From Mesostigma viride (taxonomy: Eukaryota > Streptophyta > Mesostigmatophyceae > Mesostigmatales > Mesostigmataceae): a DNA stretch of 21,550 bases. The stretch is taken from NCBI GenBank assembly GCA_009746045.1, contig RPFO01001192.1, positions 1 through 21,550 of the forward strand, written 5' to 3'. Below are positions 7,959 to 18,190 of this stretch, piece by piece; the first letter of the stretch is position 1; every line of letters begins with the position of its first letter. The notes beneath the pieces are model-generated. The model was not told the origin of the DNA and ran no database searches. It saw only the letters and a list, made by a program, of their open reading frames with translations. The translations under genes and the position numbers were made by a program.

Positions 7959-9206
7959 ATGATTAGACGATTTGTGTCTATATGTATTCAATTAATAGAA
8001 GATTTATTGATTGGAGGATGGAATTCTATTTGGTATTATTTATTTCCTATTATGCATCCTAGATGTGCTAATTGGTGGTCTGTAGCGCGTTGGTTGCAAT
8101 GGTTAACATTTTTATGGTTATCCATTGGTCTTATAGTACTTTGTTCTGCCTCATATCCTTCGGCGCAATTTGAATTCAATGATGGTTTATATTATGTAAA
8201 ACGTCAATTATTGTGGACAATTCTAGGTATTTTAGAATTTAATTTATTAACTAGATTATTAATAAAAGATATATTAAAAATTTCTTCTTTAGGGATTATT
8301 TTTTCTTTTCTTTGTCTTTTGTTAACTTTTCCGATGGGAATTTCAGTCAATGGTGCTAGTAGATGGATTGCTATTGGTCCCATATTATTGCAACCATCTG
8401 AAATTATTAAGCCTTTTTTAATTCTTCAAAGTTCTTATATATTTTCTCAATGGGATAATATATCTTATAGTAAAAAGATTTTTTGGGTCATTTTATTCAT
8501 TTCTATAATTGGATCAATATTAATTCAACCTAATTTAAGTACAGCTTCCTTATGTGGAGCAATAATTTGGTTAGTAGCTCTTACTGCAGGAATTCATTGG
8601 TTTTATTTAAATAGCATACTTTCTATTGGTGCAGTTACAGCTTTAATTAGTTTAGGTTCACAAGAATATCAAAGACAAAGAATTATTTCTTTTTTGAATC
8701 CATGGGCCAATCCGACTAGTATAGGATATCAATTAGTTCAAAGTTTATTAGCTGTTGGTTCTGGTCGTTTGACAGGTTCTGGCATAAGTTGTTCTTATCA
8801 AAAACTTTTTTATTTACCGATACAATATACTGATTTTATTTTTTCAGTATTTTCTGAAGAATTTGGTTTGTTGGGTGCTTTTTTATTTATTTCTTTATTA
8901 ATAATTTATTTTAGTTTAGGAATGATTGTTGTATTAAGTAATAAATCTAAAGTCAATCGTTTATTAGCTCTCGGTTGTATCATGGTACTGGTAGGACAAT
9001 CTTTGATTAATATAGGAGTATCAGTTGGTATTTTACCTACTACTGGATTACCATTGCCTTTTTTTAGTTATGGTGGCAATTCTATATTGGCAACTTTTTT
9101 TGTATCCGCCATTCTTATTAGAGTTGCTATTGAAACAGAAATAGATAATAGGATAAATATTTTTTCTTTATTAAATAAACAATCAATTTTTTATTGGTTT
9201 AAATAA
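7959..9206 (+). CDS. ftsW: Cell division protein FtsW (SEDS family), copy 1
   Basis: 415 residues with about ten membrane segments. It shows the SEDS family landmarks: NGASRWIAIGPILLQPSEIIK (about 130-150), FLNPWANPTSIGYQLVQSLLAVGSG (about 246-270), LPIQYTDFIFSVFSEEFG (about 286-303) and the C-terminal NIGVSVGILPTTGLPLPFFS followed by YGGNS. The N-terminal RWLTFLWLSIGLIVLCSASY and GLYYVKRQL blocks resemble cyanobacterial FtsW. In bacteria FtsW polymerises lipid II into septal peptidoglycan with FtsI; in a plastid it would act at the division site of the inner envelope. Plastid-encoded ftsW is rare; from memory it is known in Cyanophora and Nephroselmis. It is followed by minD on the same strand after 113 bp. 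This copy is intact. Confidence 0.93.
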   Translation: MIRRFVSICIQLIEDLLIGGWNSIWYYLFPIMHPRCANWWSVARWLQWLTFLWLSIGLIVLCSASYPSAQFEFNDGLYYVKRQLLWTILGILEFNLLTRLLIKDILKISSLGIIFSFLCLLLTFPMGISVNGASRWIAIGPILLQPSEIIKPFLILQSSYIFSQWDNISYSKKIFWVILFISIIGSILIQPNLSTASLCGAIIWLVALTAGIHWFYLNSILSIGAVTALISLGSQEYQRQRIISFLNPWANPTSIGYQLVQSLLAVGSGRLTGSGISCSYQKLFYLPIQYTDFIFSVFSEEFGLLGAFLFISLLIIYFSLGMIVVLSNKSKVNRLLALGCIMVLVGQSLINIGVSVGILPTTGLPLPFFSYGGNSILATFFVSAILIRVAIETEIDNRINIFSLLNKQSIFYWFK

Positions 9207-9319
9207 AGTAATTTTTTATTTTTCTTTTCTTTTTCATTATTATTTTCTATCCAATAATGAATTAAACAATGTGATGAATATTCAAAAAAAATGTAATGAA
9301 TTTATAAAAAGAGAAAGTA

Positions 9320-10180
9320 ATGATAGAACAAATAAATAAAGATGGGGAAAAAAAAAATTCGACAGATACAAGAACGATTGTCATTACTTCTGGAAAAGGT
9401 GGTGTAGGAAAAACAACTACCACTGCAAATTTGGGTATGTCGATAGCAAGATTAGGTTATAAAGTCGCTTTAATTGATGCTGATGTTGGTTTAAGAAATT
9501 TAGATTTATTATTAGGACTTGAAAATCGTGTAATTTATACAGCCATGGAAGTTTTTGAAGGAGAATGTTGTCTTGATCAAGCATTAATTAGGGATAAACG
9601 ATGGAGTAATTTAGCTTTGTTGGCCATTTCTAAAACAAGGCAAAGATATCATTTAACAAGAAGAAATATGGAAATGCTTGTAGACTCTATAAGGTTAAGA
9701 AATTATAATTTTATTCTTATAGATTGTCCTGCGGGTATTGATGTAGGTTTTGTAAATGCTGTTGCACCAGCTGAAGAAGCAGTAGTAGTAACAACTCCTG
9801 AAATTACATCGATTAGAGATGCTGATAGAGTAGCTGGTTTATTAGAAGCTAGTGGCATTTATGAAGTGAAACTTTTGGTAAATCGTGTCAGACCAGATAT
9901 GATTCAAAAAAATGATATGTTATCAGTTAGAGATGTTCAAGAAATGTTAGGCATTCCTCTTTTGGGAGCTATTCCTGAAGATACAAATGTAATTGTTTCT
10001 ACTAATCGTGGACAACCATTAGTTTTGAATAAAAAACTTACTTTATCAGGTATATCTTTTGAAAATGCGGCGAGAAGATTAGTCGGTAGAAAAGAGTATT
10101 TGGTGAATTTAGAAACTGGTAATAAAGGTTTATTGAAGCGTGTACAACAATTTCTGACCGGTTCCGAAGAAAATGTGTGA
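9320..10180 (+). CDS. minD: Septum site-determining protein MinD, copy 1
   Basis: 286 residues. The deviant Walker A motif GKGGVGKTT is at 25-33. ALIDADVGLRNLDLLLGLENR and FILIDCPAGIDVGF follow, the latter being the switch/Walker B region. The C-terminal GLLKRVQQFLTG is the amphipathic membrane-targeting helix expected of MinD. The ATPase binds the inner envelope and, with MinE, positions the FtsZ ring at mid-plastid. Length is near the usual 265-285 with a short polar N-terminal extension. A weak GAGAAAG motif precedes the ATG. It lies 113 bp after ftsW in the same direction and is the last gene before the single-copy remnant, with a hairpin 87 bp downstream. Confidence 0.97.
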   Translation: MIEQINKDGEKKNSTDTRTIVITSGKGGVGKTTTTANLGMSIARLGYKVALIDADVGLRNLDLLLGLENRVIYTAMEVFEGECCLDQALIRDKRWSNLALLAISKTRQRYHLTRRNMEMLVDSIRLRNYNFILIDCPAGIDVGFVNAVAPAEEAVVVTTPEITSIRDADRVAGLLEASGIYEVKLLVNRVRPDMIQKNDMLSVRDVQEMLGIPLLGAIPEDTNVIVSTNRGQPLVLNKKLTLSGISFENAARRLVGRKEYLVNLETGNKGLLKRVQQFLTGSEENV

Positions 10181-10266
10181 ATTGGAATTTCCATTCATGT
10201 ATTTTATTTAATTTTTTTTATATATTGTTTCTATATGCTACGTCAGCAATTTTGTTTACAAATATT

Positions 10267-10332
10267 GATTGATTGACTAATCAATAAATAAATGTAATAA
10301 ATAATATTTATCTATTATTTAGTCAATCAATC
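10267..10332. terminator. Hairpin after minD, copy 1
   Basis: GATTGATTGACTAA (10267-10280) is the exact reverse complement of 10319-10332. The 38-base loop contains further A+T self-complementarity. The right arm is soon followed by a T-rich run (10334-10347). It is 87 bp after the minD stop, so a 3' end or terminator is likely. Confidence 0.6.
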
Positions 10333-10416
10333 TCATTTTTATTTTTTGTAAAAATTGTTTGTTTCAATAAAAAAGTGATTCTTTAACAATTTATTAATAT
10401 ATTTTAAAAGTAATAA

Positions 10417-10434
10417 ATATATATATGTGTGTGT
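10417..10434. repeat. Alternating AT/TG tract near the inner end of arm A
   Basis: Five AT units run into about four TG units, 18 bases from the inner end of the repeat arm. Alternating purine-pyrimidine runs are prone to slippage. The mirror tract is at 10601-10618. Confidence 0.7.
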
Positions 10435-10452
10435 TTAATAATATTTATAAAT

Positions 10453-10582
10453 TTTAAAATAGAATTTCAAATTTATGTTATCTAAAAAATCTTTTAATAA
10501 ATTGTTTTTCAAAACATATAGTGTTGTCAAAATTTCTTTCTTGTTTTTTAGTATTAAATATTTACATAATTCAATTGTTAAG
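10453..10582. other. 130-bp unique spacer, probably the residual small single-copy region
   Basis: This is the only stretch before 21040 that has no reverse-complement partner. Outward from 10452 and 10583 the sequences pair exactly. It has no recognised gene. If the molecule is a standard quadripartite plastid genome, this is its SSC region, reduced to 130 bp with all the usual SSC genes now in the repeats. Confidence 0.75.
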
Positions 10583-10600
10583 ATTTATAAATATTATTAA
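10475..10600 (+). CDS. Small ORF spanning the unique spacer (doubtful)
   Basis: ATG at 10475 to TAA at 10598-10600 encodes 41 residues: basic, hydrophobic and lysine/phenylalanine-rich (starts MLSKKSFNKLFFK). It covers most of the unique spacer and ends 18 bases inside arm B. It has no ribosome binding motif and resembles no plastid protein I know. Composition is what A+T-rich noise would give, so it may not be a gene. Confidence 0.15.
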   Translation: MLSKKSFNKLFFKTYSVVKISFLFFSIKYLHNSIVKIYKYY

Positions 10601-10618
10601 ACACACACATATATATAT
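10601..10618. repeat. Alternating AC/AT tract near the inner end of arm B
   Basis: Mirror of the tract at 10417-10434, with identical unit numbers. Confidence 0.7.
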
Positions 10619-10702
10619 TTATTACTTTTAAAATATATTAATAAATTGTTAAAGAATCACTTTTTTATTGAAACAAACAATTTTTACAAAAAATAAAAAT
10701 GA

Positions 10703-10768
10703 GATTGATTGACTAAATAATAGATAAATATTATTTATTACATTTATTTATTGATTAGTCAATCAATC
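10703..10768. terminator. Hairpin after minD, copy 2
   Basis: Mirror of the arm A hairpin: arms at 10703-10716 and 10755-10768, 87 bp beyond the minD stop on the minus strand. Confidence 0.6.
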
Positions 10769-10854
10769 AATATTTGTAAACAAAATTGCTGACGTAGCAT
10801 ATAGAAACAATATATAAAAAAAATTAAATAAAATACATGAATGGAAATTCCAAT

Positions 10855-11715
10855 TCACACATTTTCTTCGGAACCGGTCAGAAATTGTTGTACACGCTTC
10901 AATAAACCTTTATTACCAGTTTCTAAATTCACCAAATACTCTTTTCTACCGACTAATCTTCTCGCCGCATTTTCAAAAGATATACCTGATAAAGTAAGTT
11001 TTTTATTCAAAACTAATGGTTGTCCACGATTAGTAGAAACAATTACATTTGTATCTTCAGGAATAGCTCCCAAAAGAGGAATGCCTAACATTTCTTGAAC
11101 ATCTCTAACTGATAACATATCATTTTTTTGAATCATATCTGGTCTGACACGATTTACCAAAAGTTTCACTTCATAAATGCCACTAGCTTCTAATAAACCA
11201 GCTACTCTATCAGCATCTCTAATCGATGTAATTTCAGGAGTTGTTACTACTACTGCTTCTTCAGCTGGTGCAACAGCATTTACAAAACCTACATCAATAC
11301 CCGCAGGACAATCTATAAGAATAAAATTATAATTTCTTAACCTTATAGAGTCTACAAGCATTTCCATATTTCTTCTTGTTAAATGATATCTTTGCCTTGT
11401 TTTAGAAATGGCCAACAAAGCTAAATTACTCCATCGTTTATCCCTAATTAATGCTTGATCAAGACAACATTCTCCTTCAAAAACTTCCATGGCTGTATAA
11501 ATTACACGATTTTCAAGTCCTAATAATAAATCTAAATTTCTTAAACCAACATCAGCATCAATTAAAGCGACTTTATAACCTAATCTTGCTATCGACATAC
11601 CCAAATTTGCAGTGGTAGTTGTTTTTCCTACACCACCTTTTCCAGAAGTAATGACAATCGTTCTTGTATCTGTCGAATTTTTTTTTTCCCCATCTTTATT
11701 TATTTGTTCTATCAT
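10855..11715 (-). CDS. minD: Septum site-determining protein MinD, copy 2
   Basis: The encoded 286 residues are identical to copy 1, including the deviant Walker A motif and the C-terminal amphipathic helix. It is transcribed toward the unique spacer, so the two minD copies converge on it. Confidence 0.97.
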   Translation of the reverse strand: MIEQINKDGEKKNSTDTRTIVITSGKGGVGKTTTTANLGMSIARLGYKVALIDADVGLRNLDLLLGLENRVIYTAMEVFEGECCLDQALIRDKRWSNLALLAISKTRQRYHLTRRNMEMLVDSIRLRNYNFILIDCPAGIDVGFVNAVAPAEEAVVVTTPEITSIRDADRVAGLLEASGIYEVKLLVNRVRPDMIQKNDMLSVRDVQEMLGIPLLGAIPEDTNVIVSTNRGQPLVLNKKLTLSGISFENAARRLVGRKEYLVNLETGNKGLLKRVQQFLTGSEENV

Positions 11716-11828
11716 TACTTTCTCTTTTTATAAATTCATTACATTTTTTTTGAATATTCATCACATTGTTTAATTCATTATTGGATAGAAAATAATAATG
11801 AAAAAGAAAAGAAAAAAAAAAAATTACT

Positions 11829-13075
11829 TTATTTAAACCAATAAAAAATTGATTGTTTATTTAATAAAGAAAAAATATTTATCCTATTATCTATTTCTGT
11901 TTCAATAGCAACTCTAATAAGAATGGCGGATACAAAAAAAGTTGCCAATATAGAATTGCCACCATAACTAAAAAAAGGCAATGGTAATCCAGTAGTAGGT
12001 AAAATACCAACTGATACTCCTATATTAATCAAAGATTGTCCTACCAGTACCATGATACAACCGAGAGCTAATAAACGATTGACTTTAGATTTATTACTTA
12101 ATACAACAATCATTCCTAAACTAAAATAAATTATTAATAAAGAAATAAAAAAAAAGCACCCAACAAACCAAATTCTTCAGAAAATACTGAAAAAATAAAA
12201 TCAGTATATTGTATCGGTAAATAAAAAAGTTTTTGATAAGAACAACTTATGCCAGAACCTGTCAAACGACCAGAACCAACAGCTAATAAACTTTGAACTA
12301 ATTGATATCCTATACTAGTCGGATTGGCCCATGGATTCAAAAAAGAAATAATTCTTTGTCTTTGATATTCTTGTGAACCTAAACTAATTAAAGCTGTAAC
12401 TGCACCAATAGAAAGTATGCTATTTAAATAAAACCAATGAATTCCTGCAGTAAGAGCTACTAACCAAATTATTGCTCCACATAAGGAAGCTGTACTTAAA
12501 TTAGGTTGAATTAATATTGATCCAATTATAGAAATGAATAAAATGACCCAAAAAATCTTTTTACTATAAGATATATTATCCCATTGAGAAAATATATAAG
12601 AACTTTGAAGAATTAAAAAAGGCTTAATAATTTCAGATGGTTGCAATAATATGGGACCAATAGCAATCCATCTACTAGCACCATTGACTGAAATTCCCAT
12701 CGGAAAAGTTAACAAAAGACAAAGAAAAGAAAAAATAATCCCTAAAGAAGAAATTTTTAATATATCTTTTATTAATAATCTAGTTAATAAATTAAATTCT
12801 AAAATACCTAGAATTGTCCACAATAATTGACGTTTTACATAATATAAACCATCATTGAATTCAAATTGCGCCGAAGGATATGAGGCAGAACAAAGTACTA
12901 TAAGACCAATGGATAACCATAAAAATGTTAACCATTGCAACCAACGCGCTACAGACCACCAATTAGCACATCTAGGATGCATAATAGGAAATAAATAATA
13001 CCAAATAGAATTCCATCCTCCAATCAATAAATCTTCTATTAATTGAATACATATAGACACAAATCGTCTAATCAT
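11829..13075 (-). pseudogene. ftsW: ftsW copy 2, frameshifted by one base
   Basis: Translation matches copy 1 from the start at 13075 through about residue 307, then shifts frame and stops at 12134 after 313 residues. The original frame resumes and continues to 11829. The cause is loss of one base: copy 1 has six T, an A, then three T at 8879-8888, whereas copy 2 has a run of nine A (12147-12155) on the plus strand. The shift would remove the last roughly 107 residues, including the PTTGLPLPFFSYGGNS signature and the last membrane segments. Since plastid repeat copies are normally kept identical by gene conversion, a consensus error in the homopolymer is likely; a real mutation cannot be excluded. 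Confidence 0.8.
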
Positions 13076-13132
13076 AAAAATAAATTTTTTTATTCTTTAT
13101 GACAATATTATTCTTTCTTAAATTATTTATAC

Positions 13133-13151
13133 AATAATTATATCAAGCAAA
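13133..13151 (-). promoter_or_regulatory. -10 promoter element for ftsW, copy 2
   Basis: Mirror of the site at 7883-7901. TATAAT is at 13137-13142 on the minus strand. Confidence 0.5.
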
Positions 13152-13210
13152 TAAAATATCAAAAATTTAATTAATTTATGCAATTATGAATTCCAAATTT
13201 TTTTTATGAG

Positions 13211-13239
13211 TTGCAATATTGAAGAATCTTCTATATTAT
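13211..13239 (+). promoter_or_regulatory. Promoter for trnN(GUU), copy 2
   Basis: TTGCAA at 13211-13216 and TATTAT at 13234-13239 with a 17-bp spacer, 8 bp before the tRNA. Confidence 0.6.
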
Positions 13240-13247
13240 AGAATTAA

Positions 13248-13319
13248 TCCTCAGTAGCTCAGTGGTAGAGCGGTCGGCTGTTAACCGATTGGTCGTAGGT
13301 TCGAATCCTACCTGGGGAG
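13248..13319 (+). tRNA. trnN-GUU: tRNA-Asn(GUU), copy 2
   Basis: Plus-strand copy identical to the arm A gene: anticodon GUU in loop CTGTTAA, discriminator G at 13319, no encoded CCA. It converges on ccsA copy 2 with 30 bp between them. Confidence 0.96.
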
Positions 13320-13349
13320 ATAAATTAGAAATAAAATATTTAGAACCAA

Positions 13350-14267
13350 TTATTTAGTAAACCAACCATAGCTGTGTAAACCTTGACCTAATAAATTCAC
13401 ACCTAAATAACAAACCCATACAATTACAAATCCAATAAAAGCAACAATAGCAGGACGACGTCCTTGCCATCCTTTGGTTATTCTAGTATGTAAATAAATT
13501 GCAAAAATTATCCAAGTAATTAATGCCCACGTTTCTTTTGGATCCCAACTCCAATATGAACCCCATGCATCATTTGCCCAAACTGCACCAGAAATAATTC
13601 CTATTGTTAATAATGGAAAACCAATTCCTATTGTTCTATAACTTAAATTATCTATCAATTTTGCTAATTCAATAGATTCATTTTTTTGAAATTCTATATC
13701 TATAGTAATATAGGAATTCATTTCATCATTAATATTCCCAATTGAATTTCCTTGTAATTCAATTTGTTTATTATATGTGAGAAATAAAAATGCTATTGAT
13801 AAAAGAGAACCTAAAATTAAAGCTGCATAACTAGCCATCATGATAGTAACATGCATTATAAGCCAATTAGATTTTAATGCAGGCACTAAAGGAGTAGAAT
13901 GTTGCATATCAAGTGGTAAAAAAAATGTAGCAAATGCATTTACTAACATTGCAATAGGCACAGTTATAAAACCAATAAAATTAATTTGAATATATTTTTC
14001 TATTAATAAATGAAAAAAAGTAAAACACCAACACAAAAACATTAAAGATTCATACATATTACTTAATGGAAAATGATGAGAATCAAACCAACGTATAGAT
14101 AGTAACAAAGCTACTAAAAAATTAGAAAATAATATACCTAGTGTGCCAAATAATTGAAGAATATTATTTTTGGTAAAAATTGCTTTCATACCATAAATTA
14201 ACATCGTTATTAGCAATAAAGCAAAAGAAGCATTTGCTAAATAAGTTTCAATCTCTATTAGATTCAT
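13350..14267 (-). CDS. ccsA: Cytochrome c biogenesis protein CcsA, copy 2
   Basis: Identical 305-residue translation to copy 1, with the WWD haem-handling signature intact. It is divergent from chlL copy 2. Confidence 0.97.
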   Translation of the reverse strand: MNLIEIETYLANASFALLLITMLIYGMKAIFTKNNILQLFGTLGILFSNFLVALLLSIRWFDSHHFPLSNMYESLMFLCWCFTFFHLLIEKYIQINFIGFITVPIAMLVNAFATFFLPLDMQHSTPLVPALKSNWLIMHVTIMMASYAALILGSLLSIAFLFLTYNKQIELQGNSIGNINDEMNSYITIDIEFQKNESIELAKLIDNLSYRTIGIGFPLLTIGIISGAVWANDAWGSYWSWDPKETWALITWIIFAIYLHTRITKGWQGRRPAIVAFIGFVIVWVCYLGVNLLGQGLHSYGWFTK

Positions 14268-14385
14268 AATTATTAATAAGTAATTTAATATATCTTCACT
14301 AACAATATCTATTAATGAATAAAAAAAGATCTGCTTGAAAAAAAAGAATTAATTTATAAAATTTTGTATTTATTGATTTATAATT

Positions 14386-14415
14386 TTAGCAAGTATTAAA
14401 TTTGCATGATATAAT
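14386..14415 (+). promoter_or_regulatory. Promoter-like site for chlL, copy 2
   Basis: TTAGCA (14386-14391), 18-bp spacer, TATAAT (14410-14415), 30 bp before the chlL ATG. It includes TTTGCATGATATAATTATT at 14401-14419. Confidence 0.55.
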
Positions 14416-14445
14416 TATTATTATTATTTCAAGGAGATAGCTACT

Positions 14446-15336
14446 ATGAAAATAGCAGTTTATGGCAAAGGCGGCATTGGAAAATCAACAACTAGTTGCA
14501 ATATTTCCATTGCTTTGGCTAGACGAGGAAAAAAAGTTTTACAAATTGGATGTGATCCAAAGCATGATAGCACATTTACATTGACAGGTTTTCTAATTCC
14601 TACAATTATTGATACCTTACAATCTAAAGATTACCATTATGAAGATGTATGGCCAGAAGATGTTATATACAAAGGGTATGGAGGAGTTGATTGTGTAGAA
14701 GCTGGTGGTCCACCTGCTGGAGCTGGATGTGGTGGATATGTAGTAGGCGAAACAGTCAAATTATTAAAAGAACTAAATGCATTTTATGAATACGATGTAA
14801 TTTTATTTGATGTATTAGGAGACGTAGTATGTGGTGGATTTGCTGCACCATTAAATTATGCAGATTATTGCATCATTATTACAGATAACGGATTTGATGC
14901 ATTATTTGCAGCTAACCGTATTGCCGCTTCAGTTAGAGAAAAAGCTCGTACACATCCTTTACGATTAGCTGGATTAGTAGGAAATCGTACTTCAAAAAGA
15001 GATTTAATTGACAAATATGTAGAAGCTTGTCCTATGCCAGTATTAGAAGTATTGCCATTAATTGAAGATATACGTGTTTCCAGAGTAAAAGGGAAAACTT
15101 TATTTGAAATGGTAGAAACAGAAAAATCTTTAAACTATGTTTGTGAATTTTATTTGAATATTGCAGATCAATTACTAGCTAGACCAGAGGGTGTAGTACC
15201 AAATGAAGTTCCCGACAGGGAATTATTTAGTTTACTTTCTGATTTTTATCTTAACCCTGTAAATACAAGCAATGAATCTACAAATTCTAGTATAGAAGCA
15301 AATCAAGAAGTAGAATCAAGTTTTTTAATTATTTAA
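14446..15336 (+). CDS. chlL: Light-independent protochlorophyllide reductase iron-sulfur ATP-binding protein, copy 2
   Basis: Identical 296-residue translation to copy 1, with the P-loop and Cys95/Cys129 intact. AAGGAG lies about nine bases before the ATG. chlN follows in the same direction after 202 bp. Confidence 0.98.
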   Translation: MKIAVYGKGGIGKSTTSCNISIALARRGKKVLQIGCDPKHDSTFTLTGFLIPTIIDTLQSKDYHYEDVWPEDVIYKGYGGVDCVEAGGPPAGAGCGGYVVGETVKLLKELNAFYEYDVILFDVLGDVVCGGFAAPLNYADYCIIITDNGFDALFAANRIAASVREKARTHPLRLAGLVGNRTSKRDLIDKYVEACPMPVLEVLPLIEDIRVSRVKGKTLFEMVETEKSLNYVCEFYLNIADQLLARPEGVVPNEVPDRELFSLLSDFYLNPVNTSNESTNSSIEANQEVESSFLII

Positions 15337-15449
15337 ATAATTTTAATAAAAATAATTATTTATTAGTTAATAGCATTCTTGTTCAAGAAAAAAAATTTAT
15401 TCCCATGTTCAGAATGATACATTAGAATTTTTTGAATTAATTTTATAAA

Positions 15450-15474
15450 TTTTCCCCCTTCTAAAGGGGGAAAA
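15450..15474. ncRNA. GC-rich hairpin in the chlL-chlN spacer, copy 2
   Basis: Mirror of 5560-5584, with 11-bp arms and a 3-base loop. In the transcribed orientation the 3' arm is followed by A residues, arguing against a simple intrinsic terminator. Confidence 0.6.
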
Positions 15475-15526
15475 AAATCGTCTTGTCATAAAAAATGCGA
15501 ATATGGCAATAAAAAATAATTGATAG

Positions 15527-16879
<1,353 letters not shown>

Positions 16880-16885
16880 TTTCAA

Positions 16886-16957
16886 AACAGAAGAAACTAG
16901 TCAGATTTGTGTATAAAGTAATTACTTTATACACAAATCTAACTAGTTTCTTCTGTT
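16886..16957. terminator. 36-bp hairpin between convergent chlN and ycf1, copy 2
   Basis: Mirror of 4077-4148, with the same single non-Watson-Crick position, so the mismatch is preserved in both repeat arms. The ycf1 stop again lies within one arm. Confidence 0.85.
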
Positions 16958-18175
16958 GATTATATTTTGTATTCTTTGTTTTCTATTTTCTAACATCTGA
17001 TTATAATCAGATTTACTCATTTCTGTAATGGTAATTCTTGTACTTTTTTTATCTCCTAAATAAAAAAGATCCATGTCTCGACGAGAATGTTCTAAAAATT
17101 TGACTTTCATAGGATTTATAGATAGTAAAGAAAAAATTTTTTCTTTAATATATAAATAATTTTTGCTACGAGAAAACCATTTCTTGTTTCTAATAGCTTG
17201 CATAGTTTCATAATTTGGAACATAATCACCTGTTTTTGTTCTTTCTCGTGGTAAACCTCTTGCATCTAAATCTTCTGGATTAGATGTAATTACATTTTTT
17301 TTGAACCATTGTCCAAATTGTTTTATAGGTAAACCTCCTAATGTTTTCATTGGATGAGGTTGATTTTTTCTTTCAACTTTATTTTTGTATCGATTCCATG
17401 ACATTTGAGATTCATCATCTGTATAAAATGGTTCTCTATCATGTTTTGTAATTGTAATCATTGGCATTGAAGATGTGCTTAATGATAAACCAATATATAC
17501 TTGCCAATGATAATAAATAGTAGAAAGTATTAATATACATAATGCTAAATGAGAAATAATTTTATTAGAACGATAAATCAAACTTCTGAAAGTTTTGCTT
17601 GATTGAATCATCCATAAATTGGTTAATGCTAAAATTAAAAAACCTATTCCACATCCTATAACAAATATGCCTAAAAATACTCCAAACAAAAATAAACTAT
17701 TTTCTCTAAATTGAAAACCTTCTATGGAAGTTATTAAAGAAGTAGCTCCCCACGTTGATCCTGGATTACCAAATACAATAACCGCATTACATAAAAAAAT
17801 TTTTAATAAATCAGTTGTTTGTGATAAAGATACAATTTTTAATCTATTATCTAATAAAAATCCTATTATCGTATCAGCACAAAATACAGTTATAATGAAT
17901 GTCAGACTTGGTTCTAATGTAAACCATTTTTCAATAACACCTATATAACCAAATAAAATGAGAAATAAAAAAAAAGTTTCAGATATAGCGGATCCTAAAT
18001 AGGATACAACTCCTGCCGGAATTCCTTGTATAATTAATCTTCTCAAAGATATAAATGAACCAACATTCATGGAAGTACCCAATAAACTTCCACAGATTAG
18101 ACCAAAAACAAATGGAGAATGTGAAGAATTCAGAAAATTATTGGGAAATGGCAAAGAACTAATGAGATAATTCAT
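16943..18175 (-). CDS. ycf1: Ycf1/Tic214-like membrane protein, unusually short, copy 2
   Basis: Identical 410-residue translation to copy 1. The shortness is therefore the same in both arms and not due to a frameshift in one copy. It starts 15 bp after cysT copy 2. Confidence 0.75.
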   Translation of the reverse strand: MNYLISSLPFPNNFLNSSHSPFVFGLICGSLLGTSMNVGSFISLRRLIIQGIPAGVVSYLGSAISETFFLFLILFGYIGVIEKWFTLEPSLTFIITVFCADTIIGFLLDNRLKIVSLSQTTDLLKIFLCNAVIVFGNPGSTWGATSLITSIEGFQFRENSLFLFGVFLGIFVIGCGIGFLILALTNLWMIQSSKTFRSLIYRSNKIISHLALCILILSTIYYHWQVYIGLSLSTSSMPMITITKHDREPFYTDDESQMSWNRYKNKVERKNQPHPMKTLGGLPIKQFGQWFKKNVITSNPEDLDARGLPRERTKTGDYVPNYETMQAIRNKKWFSRSKNYLYIKEKIFSLLSINPMKVKFLEHSRRDMDLFYLGDKKSTRITITEMSKSDYNQMLENRKQRIQNIINRRN

Positions 18176-18190
18176 AAGATCCTCTTATGT

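Larger units (their letters stand above)
10181..10854. other. Central non-genic region joining the two minD copies
   Basis: The two minD genes face each other across 674 bp. This holds mirrored terminator hairpins, a mirrored alternating AT/TG tract, and the 130-bp unique spacer. No RNA gene is recognised. One 41-codon frame is described separately. Confidence 0.8.

Noticed and set aside
9937-10194. 85-codon frame antisense to minD, with its mirror at 10841-11098
   Set aside because: It lies wholly over the well supported MinD reading frame and has no family resemblance; it is a codon-bias shadow.
10181-10854. Hidden rRNA, tmRNA or RNase P RNA in the central region
   Set aside because: No conserved RNA core was recognised, and the segment is low-complexity A+T with mirrored hairpins.
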